Notes: generated by a model from the letters alone, not told the origin. A stretch of DNA of 64,000 nt from Serinus canaria (GCF_022539315.1 NC_066323.1:6735719-6799718), one strand, 5' to 3'. Numbered from the stretch's first letter, positions 49,030 through 63,700 are shown. Program-made: numbers and translations.

Positions 49030-51743
49030 GTATGTCATGTCAAAGGTGGTTGACATGATGAAGTGAGATAACAGGTACACACCACACACTGAAGGTTTCT
49101 CTGCTTCTGTACTCGCAAATCTGCAGCACAATTTTACTATTTTTTAAAGCATTTTTCATAAAATGAAAATTGGAATACCAGCACAGCGCATTGCTCTTAC
49201 TTAGCACCTCACACTTGCAACTTGTCCTATGGACTTAATTTGAAGGAAAGTGAAATAGAGCTGGACTAAGCTTCATCTGCCTCTGTTTCCCTGGTGTGAC
49301 CTGTTTGGCAATAATGTATTTTCAATAACTAGTAATTCTATTAAAGTGGATAGGTAATTGACATATGCTTGGGCAATTTGTATTTTGTCTCCTAGTCCAT
49401 GTGTTGTCTTTTTTAGTCTTTCCCATGTTATTTTTGATTGTATTTTTGTATTTTCAGGGAGGTAAATCTCCTATGTTTGGCAGTCTTATGAGACATATGC
49501 AAGGATATGGAGCTGTTCTCCATCAGGACCCTGTCACAAGGGAGGAGGGATGGTGTTTGTTCCCAATCATCCAAGAATTACAATGGCTAAAAGTACCTTT
49601 GCAAGATCTTCTCTCTGTTCATTCTCAACAGATGCTCTGCTGGGATTTGCTAAAGCTCAAAAACATCCTGTGTCCAGTCTTTGGCAGTTTCTGGACAACA
49701 AATGAACCTGAACTTGCATTTTGAGAAAGTTCAGATTAGTAGTAAACAGTGAAAACTGATTTTCCTAAACTCCAGAGCTATATAGAACAAATAAGGCTTG
49801 CAGTAATCCTACAGCTCTGCATCTCCATGCACTGCACGTGGTAAGAAAATATTGTCTCCAGCTGCTGCCTGCAAAAGACTTTCTATTCTGAGGCACAACA
49901 TTTCTCTGTAGGGATACATTAGCTGAATTTTTATATATAGCCTGTCAGAAGTCATAATCTAGAGAATTAAGCTTTTAAACATTTGTGAACTACCTTGTAT
50001 AATGAACTTCTTATCCTGCTTAAATTATCAAAAAGATTCAGTGAAGTGAGACACTTAATTTTTGTAGAGTGAAATCTTTTTAAAAGACCAGTTAGGGAGA
50101 AAATTCAGCATCTGCAGAAACATGAATATCAGAGTTTCAAAGCTTCTGACTATTGCAGGACTGTATTTCACATGCACACATTTGCAATAAGTCACATTAT
50201 CCATCATGCTTCCCTAAATATACACAAGGCTGTAAATAGGTATGAAAACTTCAACTGGAAAGTTCCATTATTTGCAAAATTTTGCAGAATTCGTGCTGCC
50301 ATGTTATTTTAGCCATTGCACATGTAAATACCAAATAGAGACAAGTTGCACAGGGTAGCCTCCCTTCTTGAGACTAAAGGTCTACCACGTAATCAAACAT
50401 AGCAGTAAAATTCCAATAAAAACTGGAATTGAATTATTAACCTCTGCAGTTCTAAATCAGCCTTAAAAGTAGTCTGTGGAGGTTTAGTCTCTGCAATCCT
50501 CCCTTACAGTAGATTTCCAGCTCTCAGCATGCAGTCTGGCAGCAGTAAGTGCTCTATGGCTGGGAACAGCTGTTCATGATGGTATCCAGCAGCTGAAAAA
50601 ACCCCACTGAGAATGCCAAAAAACAAAGTTTTAAAATCTACTCTAGAAACATCTCTCCACTCCCCCCTTCCTTCCCCTAAAGAACAATTTATTCTCAAAA
50701 ATTAAAGTTAATTTTGGATGAAAAAACCGTATATCAAAATGTAGAGAGTTTTCTGCTTGTTTTGGGGTTGGTTTCCCCATCTCCTCCCCCTTTTTTCTCC
50801 TATCTATATCTTTGCACCCTCTGAAACTAATCAGATGCCTTGGCACACCAGATTGTGTGACTCCTCAGTCTTACATATGTTATAAACTCAGGATCCTCTT
50901 TCTGAAAGGCTGGGGTGTGATGGGATGTCTCCTGTGAGTCTGCCACACCTGGAAGGCCAGGTGCATCCTTCCTCCCAATTCTGTCTTGGCAATTTTTCAA
51001 TATGCCTCTCTTGGAGCTGGTAGCTCTCAGGTGTCAGATATATCTTTGTCAGGAAAATGTACTTGTGCTTTGGTTGCAGTGTCTTTTAGACAAGCAAGTT
51101 TGGAGCACTTGTAATTCTGTCTCCTCCTCTTGGAAAATGTAGGTGGACTTTGACATTCTTATGGAAGCCAGGGTTGTTGATGGATGGGTTGAAGTCAGAG
51201 TTTCTCGTAGGTGTATGTAGCCCCTGTGCCCATGAGTGACACTGAAAGACAACTGTGTGCTGTCCCCAGGCCACCTTGTCACTGTCACCACTGCCCAGGG
51301 TGGATTCTGGGAATGGCTGCAGCCTTGTCTTCTCCATCCCCTTCCTGGGGGTGAGTTGAGAAAACTCCAGCTCCTAGTGCAAGAGGAGCACAAATAATCT
51401 GTTTCTTTTTACTGTCCTCTGCTCTAAACTCATTTTCTGTAACTCTCACCTCCCTGCTAATGCTGTGATCAGGCACTGTGGTTAGTGGAAGTAAGGGGCA
51501 CCACAGCATGGGGCTGGAATTGAGTCATTGGAAGAGCTACTCATTCAAAGGAGCTGCTAAATTTGCTTTGCCATAGGAAGCACTTTGGTGCCCAGATGCA
51601 GCTAAAGAGTTTCATCTTTTTTAAAGTGTTGCATTTGGTGTAGATCCACAGAAAACACAGCTGAAAAGGTGGCCCAGAAAGCTCTGTCAGGGTGCAGCTT
51701 TCCACTGTTCTCCCTCTGGGAGTGTTTGTAACCAATAGTGCTG

Positions 51744-51790
51744 CTGGTATATAGCAGTATATAGCTGGTATATAGCTGGTATATAGCAGT
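51744..51790. repeat. Minisatellite, TATAGC(T/A)GGTA-type units
   Basis: CTGGTATATAGC-like units occur about four times with 11-13 base spacing and small variations. Confidence 0.8.
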
Positions 51791-52740
51791 AATAATATGT
51801 TTGTGGGCACAAAAACTTCTTGTGGTTAACTCAAGTGCTGTACTCTGATCCTAATGTCTCCTTTGAGTTTGGTTTAACTCATTTGCACTAAAAGTACTAG
51901 ATGACCTTTACCAGATCTGTACCTGACTATACCTGGCAATGGATCTTTGCACTTTGCTCATTGATTTCATAGCATTTAATGAAAAATGTGTTCTAAGCTG
52001 TTGCAAAATTGTCACAGTAAATGATGGATCTATGGATTTTTGATAATCATCTTGTCCATTTCTTTTTATTTTGACTTGGCTGTATTTCTGTCATAAAAAT
52101 AATTTTTAAATGGTATTTTTAATAGAGCACTAATGAAATCTGCAGGCAGCATCAGAAAGCCCGTTGATCCCTTGTCAGTGGGTCCCACAATACTGGCTGA
52201 TTATCATTTTCTTTTTATGTCAGAGAATGTATTTCAGTGGAAGCACTCCAAACTTCAACTAACTTGAGAGTTTTGATTAAATGTCATTTGCATTTGGCTG
52301 CTGCTGTCTGTGTGGGGAAGAGTGGGATGACACAGCTTCTTGGTTCCTTTAGCTGTGCTGTGGTGCTGCTGAATGAAGCTTCCTTTTTGCCTACTCCAGG
52401 ATGGAAGACAAAGCAAAATAGTTGTTCTTTTATTGTAACTGTTCATTCCTGCTGTCAGTGGGATACGTGGGACCTGCATCACGTGAGAGGCAGGAAATCA
52501 TTCATATTTAGGAAGAATGTTTTTAATACTTATCCCAGGAGCTGAATGCATTTCCCAGATAAAGCCCACTATTAGATCAGTCACCAGATATCAAAAATAC
52601 AAAGGTTGTTAATGTTTTTTTGCACTTGTTATAAGTTCAATTAATTTCTATTTCCTACAAGGGATAATATCATATGTGACTCTGTATAAGATTATCTCCT
52701 GCAGATTTATAGTCTTTGTATGACATAAATAAAAAATACC

Positions 52741-52817
52741 TACTTTGGTAGGGCTAAGGGGTTTGCACCAGGTGATTCCAGAGGCCTTTCCAAATCAAAC
52801 TATTCTATGATTCTATT
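52741..52817 (+). mobile_element. CR1 LINE 3'-end fragment, plus orientation
   Basis: GGTGATTCCAGAGGCCTTTC, CAAATCAAACTATTCTATGA and TTCTATTC match the extreme 3' end of CR1 including the terminal ATTCTATG-type repeat. Only about 75 bases survive, pointing right. Confidence 0.88.
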
Positions 52818-55800
52818 CCCTTATCCTGAATTTAATCTTTGCTTCCTTCTAGGTGAAGAACTTTTATATTTCAATAGCAGGCCCAAGGTGAGGGGGCACA
52901 GCCACCCATGGTGTGAGTCATGCAGTACCTGGGTGAGAACTCAGGGATGGTGTTTACCAAGCTGCCTGAGGTTCCTGTTCTGCAGATGCCATCTGGCAAA
53001 TTGCTTTCTTACAAATAGTGGGAGTATTTAATCTCCAGAGTGTCATATAAAGTATATACTGCATGATAATCCTGAAGGCACTTGCTGCAGCACACGGGGT
53101 CCTGACTCAGGGAAAAGCAGCTGTGAGGGAATGTGAATGAGCTGGGAATTTGAAGACACTGGAACTGATAGAGTGAGTAATTACTGATCTGGAAGGGAAG
53201 GGTGTGAAACCCCATCCCTGCTGCTGAACTCCAATGCAAAAACCCAGCCTGGTAAGCACAGGCAGGTGCAAGTCCCTGCAGGATGTCCGGGTTTCCCCTC
53301 TTCTTGCTCACCCTCCTGCTCTGGTCAGGGCCCTTTTGGTCCAGAGCAGGAAGAGGGACCCGAGGAACAGCCCTCCAGGAATGCTCTAATTGCAGATGGC
53401 ACCGCTGGATCAGCTCCTCTTCCCCCTCTGTCACTTTGATTAATTTTTGCAAGGATGTTCTGCAGCCTCAAAGCTGATGATTTAAGATTAGCCTGGGTCA
53501 AAGTAACAAAAGTCTCTGATACATTTCAAGACTGATGGATAGGAGCAGTCCTCTGGTGCAGAGAATGCAGTGCCTCATTAGGGCATTTCCAGAGGAAAGA
53601 AATGTTACCTTCTGTGTTTGTTACACAAGGCAATGATCTTTAAAATTATAAACTGTTTGTTTCAGTATGAAGAGAAAATTACTCTGCTTAATAGTTGCTC
53701 TCCACTGCTATTCTCATTAAAAGAGGGATATCACCCTCAAAAGGGTAAAAAATATCAGAATAATGAGGAATGTGCTGAACCGACAATGGGAGCTTTTTGC
53801 TGGCAAGGTGCTAACTGGTGAAAATGTAAATACCTGACCTTTAGATTTCTGTTGGGAGCTTTGAAATGTGTCTTTGTTTTGAAAAGTGAAATTGTTACAT
53901 GGTTTTTGATGGAATTGATAAACTATAATGGCTGTAGGGACAAAAGCATGAGATCTGTGAAACAATGGTAAAAATTAGGCTGCTGAAGAAATACATTTGG
54001 TTTCTATGTTTTGTCAGAAGACTATAGACAAGAAATAATCATAAATGGTATTGGTCCCTCCCCAATAATTTCATTTTACTGATCTTTCAAAAGCTATATT
54101 AAAGCTTTGGTTGTTATCCACCCATCAGAAACATTTAAAAGTGCAGGTAAACTCTGAATTCTTCCTCTGAAATAATTGAACCCTGCAGAATTGCTATGTT
54201 CAGGAGGATGATTCCACTGAAGATTATTGTCTCCTAGGAGATAATGATTATCTTCATTTTCACGCTTCTAGAAAATTCTCAGTATCCCACGGAATCACTG
54301 AACTAAGAAATTAATTTCTGTTGCTTGTATGAGAACAATAATGTCTCCAGACTCATTGTTTTCAAATAGCCCTTTGAGTAGTGTGTGTTTACATCATTTT
54401 GATTTTTTCACAGGTAAAATTCTAACAAGAAAAATGGCCACATGCTTCCAGTTCTTGGTTTTCATCTCTTCTTGTGTTGGAGTTGATTTAGACCATAAAT
54501 TCTTCATGTAGGTGCACATCATTTGGTGCAAGTCATCACAGAAATACTGGAACGGATCCATGCTCACCAAATTTTCTTGTTATAAGAATCCACCCAGTTC
54601 CTCCATACATGGAGCAGCCAGGCTCTGTCTCTCCTCCTAAATTTCATGTTCTTTCCACTCATGTTAACAGTGAAATAGGAACTGGCCCCTGTTTGCATCC
54701 CAGCTTGAAATCCATGGTGAGGCATAACATAAAAATAACCAAACCTCAATGTTAGGCTGCAAATTTTGGATAATCTTTTGACTTAGTAGTTTGTCACTCA
54801 CATAACCACTAAGGTGAAAGAAATCTTCAAATAAAGAAAGCCTGACTATAAGACTAACAGCTTGGAGTGTAAACCTTTTCCTCCAGTGAGTATTTGATAT
54901 AAATAATGAATCATGAACTACTTTATAAGTGGTGCTAGAGATGGGCTGAGTATTCAGTCTGTCCTTCTTGAGAAGTCACATGTGAACAGTTCTTCATTTT
55001 CAATTCCAGACTTTTTATTCAAAATTACTGAATGGATTCTCATGTAAACATATTTCAGTCTACTGAAGAATTAGAAATGTGATTTCAGCATTCAGCTCCT
55101 GTGTGATTTGTTCCTCTCAGGATGTGGTGTTGGCTCTCTCTGTTTTGTGGCTGGATGAATGCAGCTCAAGCAAAGCCTGGAGAAATGTTATCAGAGCTGT
55201 AAACATTTTTAAAAAGCTGATAGAGGAAGGCTGGCTGAGTAAGGGATCTTTACATTTTCTCTTCTGGGTTTCCTGAGCTGACCTTTGCTAGAGGCATTGT
55301 TACAAGGAGAAAATATCCTGTATAATATTGAATGTGGTGAAATTTAAAGCATATGTATGAGTATGCATTTCTGTGTCAGGACTTAAGCCTCAGGCATTGA
55401 GGACACTTCTTCAAGCCCTTCTGTTAAATCCATTAAGCATTAGCCTCTGCAGTGCTCTGCTAATCATCACCAAGTTTTGTAAGCTAAAGGTGATAAAATA
55501 TGAAGGAGGAAAGAGTTTGCCAAGCAAATAAATTTAACTCTGTGCATATAATTCACATTATTGTGTCACAGATGTTAGAATTGTTCTGGAATTGTGCTGC
55601 CTATGCTCAGACACTTTGGGTATGAATGTTACTTTGTTCTGTCTTGGGACAAAATCTAGGGAGTAGGGAAATGATATTTCACAGGATATATTTAAAATGA
55701 TATTAACAGGATAAGATATGGTTGATGATGTTGCCAAAAGCTGACAGAAAGAGATGTGCTAGGATGTACGTGGTGAAATTTACAATTTACTGTGAGAAAC

Positions 55801-56774
55801 TAATTCTCCTTGCCTGTGTATACTATTAATTTCCCCTTGAATTTATCTCCTTAGAAAGTTTATTAAACAATTTCTTTACTGATTTGTTTAATGCAAATTT
55901 CTACTGAGCTTTCATGATTTTCCTTCCCTAAACTGGTGCAGTATTTAAAGGGTGAGTGGGGCTCAGGCTTGGTGCAACTGTTTGCATATGAACACATGAA
56001 CTCTTTTAAAACATCCTTTTTTTCCTTTCATTTCCAAGGATGGTTTTGGTTTTCCACCTGTGTAAAATATTTTGGGTATGTGCTACTGTCCAACCTGTAG
56101 AAGACTGAAATTTTATTGAAACTGAATATTTTGGACATATGATCCTTCCTTGGAGGCTTTCAGGGTTGCTTCTGTACACACAGACAGCTTGTGCAGAATT
56201 GTTCTAAAACCAGTTATATTGGAAATCAGATATAGATTTTTTGGGGGGGGGAGGAAATGATAAGAAAATAATACAAGTTTCTTGAATTCTTCCTACATTT
56301 CTTTTAACAAAGGTACTGAACTTTCATAAACTCGTTGTGAGGGAATTGCTGTATTAATTACTGAATTTAGCAGACTCTGAAATGTGATTTCAGTCCTGGA
56401 TTGCATTACAATACAAGTGTTACTAGGTGGATTGGCATTCAAACAATTTCTAGCAATTTACTAGAAAAATTCTCAATCTTATTCCTTTGAAAGCTTCAAG
56501 TCAGAGAAGCTTTTGAGTTGTAGATGCCTTAAAATTTTGAGAATTTTGAGAAAAATGTGCAGGCAAGTGTTTCTTTTGGTTGAAATACGAGTGTATTTTG
56601 ACTACATGGGCAGTTTAGGTGTGTGTTTCCATTTGCATGTGCCATGCCAAAAGCATTCATGCTTTGCTAGGCAAAATGAGATCCAGGTAAGCCCATGAAA
56701 CCAAGCTGCACCATTCCCTCTGAGATGACAAAATTGTTTGCAGATGCTTCATGAAGCAATGCATTGTTTATTAC

Positions 56775-56898
56775 CTTCTGCTTTTATAGACCTTTTTATG
56801 TTCTTCCTGTTTCTCTGCTGAGAAAATGATGTCATTCCAAGACTTGTCATCCTCCTGAAGACTATTCAGCCTATTTTGTATGACTTGAAATAGGACTG
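56775..56898 (-). other. Exon-like open segment, unknown
   Basis: On the minus strand, after an acceptor-like TTTCCAG, an open stretch encodes FQVIQNRLNSLQEDDKSWND then IIFSAEKQEEHKKVYKSR and ends at a fair donor (AAG followed by GTAATA). The amphipathic, charged composition resembles real protein, and it is in the PEX5L direction. I know no PEX5L exon like it and cannot name a family. It may be chance. Confidence 0.18.
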
Positions 56899-58742
56899 GA
56901 AATGAATAGCATTGCCCAAGATGCAGAAACCATTTTCTGAGGAATTTTTCAGGGGCAGGGCACACTGTGTTCAAAGATAAATCTCAGGAAACCTTCACTA
57001 CTGAAGACCTGGATGGTTCTGCTTCAGAAATGTAGCCACCAAGCAAATGAGCAAATAAGATTGTTAGAGGAGGATTGTTAGACATAAAGCTGCTGAGTAA
57101 GTATGATTTACTGCAGTACTTTGTTTCTCAGATTTGAATGTTTTTAATTTTGTGTGTTTTATGGAATACCACTCACATATTTTTGTTCAAATAAATCAGG
57201 GTAAGCCCTAGTGAGATTTTTATTGCTTCTAAAGATGTTTTATGAGTGAGGTTGTTCTTGTGATCACCTTTCTGTTGCTTGTGTTTATCTCTGCAGTATG
57301 TGAATGCTTCACAAATATTTATCTTTGCATTCCCTTACCAGATCTGTCTGGGCCCTGACAAGGACAGCATTAACCCTGCCTGTGTCAGCACATGAATGCT
57401 GGCACTGGAAGTCATCCTGCCTGGGCACTGGAAATCACACAAACTGAATTTTAATGCTCTGGCCTGCACTATCTAGCACCTCTGGAATCCAGTGCTGCCT
57501 GCTCAAACACAGATTTCTGAATTCACAGCATAGCCAAGGGGCAGAGACAGCCTGCACAAAGATATTTAGATAAATACTCCAGTCTTTAGCAGCCTGGGAT
57601 GACTCAGTGAGTAGTTGCATTTTTGAAGCATCTGAGTTGACGGAAGCTGCCAGAATCCTCAGCATTATTTGATGCATTGCAAAGCATTTTACCTTATGTT
57701 ACTTATTCTGCCCTTATTTAATAATTTTTATGTTGTTTTTCTATTTTTATGCACTTGGTAGATGTATCTTGGGTATCTGGGAAAAAGAATCCTTGACTGT
57801 TACTATCTGAAATAAATCCACTGGCAACATCTTGCAATTTGTAGCCCTTTTTAGCTTGTATTTCCTTACCTACAGGTGAATGCAGAAAATAGGGGAGACC
57901 TTTTGACACTTTGGGCATCAGCATTTCTGCTGGAGGAGGAAATACAGAGTATCCTAGAATTGGCCATGCAGTGCTGTTTAAATACTGGAGGCTTTGACTA
58001 TCTTTGAACTTATAAATAGTTATGGAAAGCATTTTATTATCACACTTTAGTGTCTAGAAACAGTGAAGAAACAAGTTCCTGTAGAAGCACTGTCTTCCTT
58101 GCAAGTGCAAAATGAAATTCTTTTATGCTGTGACTGAGCATATCCCAAATAATTTTAAGCCACTGATTGATTTTCTCTTGCTTCCTGTAGGCTCTTTGGT
58201 TTAATAAAGGGTTTGAGCAGTGCAATGCAGAGTGACTGATTTATCCTGTGATTAATCTCATCGATGACAGTTGAGGGATACTTCTGGCTTTTTCCCCCCA
58301 TATTTTTCCCACAAAAACCTTTCATTTATTCATAGCTGTCTCATAAATGACTACACAGATGACTAGATGCTGTTTCTAATATTCCTTCTTCCACAGTGTG
58401 GCCAATAAATCCACTGGTAATTACAGGCAGCTTCCTTAACGAAGGTTTCTGAAATAATTCCATCGACAGCTGTTCCTCCACCCTGTGGCACCATTGACAA
58501 CAATCCATTTCAAGTGCACACCTTCAGTGCCATTCACAGGGATCTGAAGAGACAGAGCAGTGCATGCCCTGGTCTGCAGGCACAGGCTGAGGAGCAGAGG
58601 GATTGATTTTCTAAAGGTCAAGTAAGTGCATGGCAAGGCAGGGGTTTGAATATTTTTCTCCAGCTCATGAGCTCGCTTTCTAAACAATGGGTTGTTTCCC
58701 TGGGTGGGAAGTGTGGGCACTGTTTGTAAATAATTTTCACTT

Positions 58743-58761
58743 GTAGATGTGTGTGTGTGTT
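58743..58761. repeat. Short (TG)n tract
   Basis: Six to seven TG units in otherwise unique sequence. Confidence 0.8.
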
Positions 58762-60204
58762 TCTAGTGGAGGTTGGAACCTTTGCAGAGGGAATTTAGGC
58801 CTGAACACTGTGACATTGCTTTTGTTAACTGCATCTCAAGTCTCTCTAGACATCATCCGTGGATTTTCCTTCATTGGGAATTTTCCCTCTCTCTGAGCCA
58901 CAGGTAGAAAACCACTGGTGTGGACTGAGAAGTAAAGGTGGTGTTTCTGTCTCTGTTTTGTATTTTGCTACTGCTGCCTGGATGGCTCTGTAGTTGCTTG
59001 GACTTTCTGGATCATTGCCCCTGGCTCATGTGATCCTTCACAATAAATGGTTACTTAAATCATTACCTTTACAACCCTTAAGGTAGAGTTTAATTTCTTT
59101 ATGCAGTTTTTTAGTTAAATTTGACCATTCCTGCACAGCAAGAAATGAGATGAGGTCTCCAGTAAAACGTCTGTCTTTGAGAGCAACTATCTGCCATCTG
59201 ATCAGAAACCACCCTGCTTCCTGTAACTTCACACTTACTCATCTTTGCAGAATCAACCCACTGAAAACTGACAGGAGAATTTGGGGTAGTTTTAATTAGT
59301 GATAGAAAAAACTTTCTGAGGATCTACTAAGACTGCATAATCTGGAGGTGTGCAACAGTCACCTGTCTTGCACACAAGAATTTCCACCAGTTTAAAGCCT
59401 GTCCTTCACTTACTTGCATTTTGTGCTCTCAGAGGTCTTGATTGGGCTGAACTTCCTAGCTGGAATCACATTAACTCAGCACCAAGCAAGTGAAAAACCA
59501 AGAAAATTTCTCCTGCTTTTCTGCTCACCTTCCTCTGATTGCTCCTTCTGTCACTCCAGGCTGTGGCAGACTTGTGAACCAGACATGAGGCAGGAGGACA
59601 GAGCTGGAGAAAATCAGCAGCAAGGAGATGTCCAAAGATGAAGTACAAACCTAATTTCAATCAAAACCAAGCTGTCTGTTTCTTGTGACAAGAATGGATA
59701 TACATAATCTGCATAACCTTCATATATCTTCAGTCATTTACCTACAACTTAATTCTAAGAGGAACGATGCTTAAACCAATGTGATTAGGTTCAGCTCCTG
59801 GCTCTGCTACAATCTTTTTGTGAAACTTTGCCCAGATTTTGTTTCCATTTGTCACCACTAAATGCACAGTGGTAACTATTTGCCCATTTGCAGAATAAGA
59901 ATAAAAATTTCATAAGTGGCAGACTTTCTGGCAGTGGACTTTTCATTTAAAACACAATTCCTGTTTGATTTTTGCCAACATTTTCGTTACCAAAAGATGC
60001 AGATAAGCAGTTTTTGATATTTTAAAAGTTATTTACAAAGATTTAGGTTGCTAATCCTAAATAAAGTTTGGAAGATAGTTGTTTGGTGATTCTCTGACTA
60101 CTGCAAAGCCTCGTCGTTAGGCACTTAATGAAGTGGGACTAAGACTCAGACAAAAATAAATTGCTTGAGCTGTAGGAAAACAGTCCATGTCTGCTTGTCT
60201 ACCC

Positions 60205-60715
60205 CAGGGATCAATAGTGGATGAACACTGTTAAACATCTCCACTAATGACCTGCCTGATGGGCCACGGTGAGCCCAGCAGGGCTGCAGACACTAAACTG
60301 GAGTGGCTGGGTCACCAAATGGTTGTGCTGCTGTTTGGAGGGATCTCAGGAGGCTGGAAAATGGGATGCTGAGCTCAACAAAGTCCTGGGCCTGGTGGGG
60401 ATGACCCCCTGCACCAGCACAGGCCATGGGGTGTCTGGATAGAAAAGAGGTTGGCAGAAAAGAGCCTGGGGCTCCTGGTGGGCACCAAATTGAGTCCAGA
60501 AAAGGGCAGTGAAGGTGATGAAGAGAACTGGAGAATCTTAAATATGGGGGATGTCAGCTTGCCTAGAGAGGCTGTGGACTCTCCATCCTTGGAGATACTC
60601 AAAATCCCAATGGACACTGTCCTTGGCAACTTGCTTTTGTTAACTCTTCTCCTAGCAGAGATCTACACAATCTCTAGAGGTTCCTCCAACATCAACACCT
60701 ACCTGATCCTGTAGA
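60205..60715 (+). mobile_element. CR1 LINE fragment, internally deleted
   Basis: The segment follows the CR1 reverse-transcriptase end and 3' region in order: the AATGACCTGCCTGATGGGCC and GCAGACACTAAACTGG blocks, GCTCAACAAAGTCCTGGGCC, TGGCAGAAAAGAGCCTGGGG, GAGGCTGTGGACTCTCCATC, CTTGGAGATACTCAAAATCC, and the end AATCTCTAGAGGTTCCTCCA. Gaps between the blocks relative to the consensus show internal deletions. Frame is lost, so it is a dead copy. It points right. Confidence 0.88.
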
Positions 60716-63700
60716 AGTGATAAAAAAGGCTGAAGCAACTGGGGCTGTTTTCTGTTTGGTGCAGTCTGGGAGAGTGAATCCTTGTAGCCTGGTGTGTTAA
60801 CTCACTCATGGCAGTTTTATGTAAGCCCACAGTGTCCTTAATTACACAGCTAATTTTGACAGATTTATGTAAAGTCTTTGATGTGAGAATGTGTTTTTAT
60901 TTGTGGGGAACATGGCTCTAAACCCTCCCTGAGCCATTCATTGACACTTCCTCACGAACTCTCAGATCTTATTGTGATGAGCAGGTCCAAATCTCCATGT
61001 ACTCTCACATTTATTTTGAAAATAGGCATGTTAGCTTTGGAAAGTTTAAGCTTCTATATTTTTATGTACAGTGTTAGCATATTTGTGTGTGAACAGTGGC
61101 AGACATGCAGAGCTTAATGTGTGAGTGTGACCTCTGGGGCGTTCTGCTTTGGCAGGATGCTTCTCCCTGCTGGAATGCTTAATCCAGCAATGTTTGCCAA
61201 GCCAGTTGAGGGGCTTGGATGGGAGGTGAAACAAAGGTGCAAAGTATTACAGTTACATGATATTTGCTCTCAAGCTAAAGGGCTCTGAACAGCAGAACCC
61301 AAGGGATCTTTTTTATGACAAAAGTAACGTTTCATTCCAGGGTTTTTGCTAAGCTCACACATCTCATATCTGAGCACTTTGCAGGCCTTGCTGGTATAAT
61401 TGCATCTGCAGGTGATGAAAAGAAACAACTTTTCCTGCTGAGAATATCACAAACAGATGCTGAATTCACAGTAGATTACAATACATTGAGCCTTTGCAGT
61501 TTTTACCAAAGAGGACATGAAATTGTTGAGACTACACATTATTATGTTGGAGAAAGCATAGTACAAATACATATTTTCCACAGTTGCAGAGTTGTGGAAT
61601 TTATTCTTCTAAGCCAGTTGAAGTCTACATACTAAAATATATCCACTCTGCTAAGAAAAAAAATTATATGTATGTGTATATATATATAAAAAATATACCA
61701 AACTTTCTAATTTACATTAATTTTCAGCCAAATGGTTGTTCATGTGAATTCTTCTAATGCATATAGTGCAAAGTTTGGTCATACAGCATTGTCCATGAGG
61801 ATTTAGCTTGGAGGAGTTGAAACTGAGAGAAGAGTTTGGCAACAAAAGAGAAAACTTTGTACTCCAATCCTAATTAAGGCTGTCGATGTCAGATTCAAAT
61901 GCTGCCTTTTTTTGATTCACATTAAGGGTAGTTATTGATTTCAGCACAATGAAGGAGAAGCACAGCAGAGGCAGCATTAAAGGAGATGTCTGCTGCACAC
62001 GTGCAGGTGTCTGGTCAGGAATTGAACCCTGTGGGGGCTGGAAACTTTCGATCTTGGTACCATGGGCAGGGTCAGAAAAGCACAGGTTGAAGCTGAAAGA
62101 CAGTGGGTGATTATGATCAGACACTAATGGCTGGAAAATGTTTAAAGAGAAATATCCAAAAGCCCCACTGATTTATCTGTGCTCAGCCTGTACTAGTAGA
62201 AACTGTTCTGCATATTACATACAAATCTCAACATACATGCTTCCTGTATTACAATAAATCTGACACACCTTTCCACAGCATGGTAATTTGCATTTATTGG
62301 CATTCCTGTCCCCTTCAACAAGGAGTGCCTTGCTTTATGTACCCATCACAAGGAAGAGGTGAGAACTTGAAAGACTGTTCTAGATTAAAGCCCAGTATAA
62401 ATTAACTTGCCCAAAGACACCACCAGTCACCTGCTTCTTGCAGCTTTCATTAAGAAGCAGATCCCTCTTTGGAATGCAGATTTGGTAACAGCTAATGAGT
62501 TTATGTAGCTAATATTTTACACAGTCTTTCAGGTTATGATGATAACTAAACAGGATGAATAGGAAAAAGCTACATCTCACTGGTAATAATCAGTCCCTAG
62601 ATATTTTCCCAGCTTAATGTACATTGAGACATCTTCCAAAGCCAAATGCTGTTGGAACAGCTGAGGGAAGCTGCAGAAAAGCCTTGAACAGTGGTTCACA
62701 TCTGACTGCTTTGGACTCAAATACAGAAGGGCTGCTCACTGTAAGGTGCTTTTCAGTGCTGGAACTGGGGGCTAGGAGAGATCAGTGGGAGAGAATGATC
62801 CAGGCAATTCCAGGGAGGGAAGAAGCAACCTGATTAATCTGTCCTGTTGGGTCAGGGCAGCAATGAATGCTGTATTCACCTCTGTGAAGGCAATTTTCAG
62901 CTGAGTGAGATGTGGATATGGAAAAGCCCATTTACAGTGAAAAAGATCAGAAGGGATTTTTTCAGCTTGCTGTTACTTGGATTTATGTGGCACCAGTCAG
63001 GTTTCTGTGAACATCCTCACTTTCAAAATATTTTGTTCCTTTGGTAACTTTCTCTTCAGTCACTGAGTTTAAAGGTACTTCCACTCTTGGTTTTAAAAGA
63101 AATTAACTTCTCTTTTTTTCAGTGGGCTTTATTTGTAGTTCCATGTGAAGTAAAATCAAATCAGCTTAAACATGGCTCTTTTTCTTTTAGCATATGTGGG
63201 AACAAATAAATAATTCTTTGTATGTGCTCAAGCACTCTAGAAGTATGTTTGTGGTTTCCTTTCCACACACAATTATTTTCAATATGAGGAGTTTTATACT
63301 TTCAAATTCCTGAGCTATTCCTACTTGCAGGCCTGTATCTTCTGAAAATTTGCTCTCTGAAAAGAACATTGCAGATTTAGATTCAGTGCTGTCCTAAAGT
63401 GGCACTGAAAATCAAGAATTCCTGAATTCTTTAGGAATACAAACAAACTCATTAAAAATAATGAGATAGTAAAAATAAAACTGTCAATTATTCTGCTTGC
63501 TTTGTGACTTGTTAAGTCTACATTTTAAAGCTCCTCTCCACAACTAAGAAAAGCTAAACAAATTTTTCCAGAATCAAAAAATGTGTGACTTTAGAGGCTG
63601 GCCATTTTAAAAAGAACAGAATGAGACCAAAAAGCAAATTGGTGAAAATGGAAAAGGATGCAATGACATTAGAATGAAATTTATGGAAGAAAGCTCCTTT

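Noticed and set aside
49365..49724. 119-codon frame with a hydrophobic start resembling a signal or membrane segment
   Set aside because: The hydrophobic part comes from a T-rich stretch (Phe/Leu/Val codons); the rest has no recognisable domain. An apparent MQGYG similarity to the PEX5L N-terminus is on the wrong strand and trivial.
53009..53452. 147-codon minus-strand open frame
   Set aside because: Composition is unremarkable and no domain is recognised; a few such frames are expected by chance in 64 kb.
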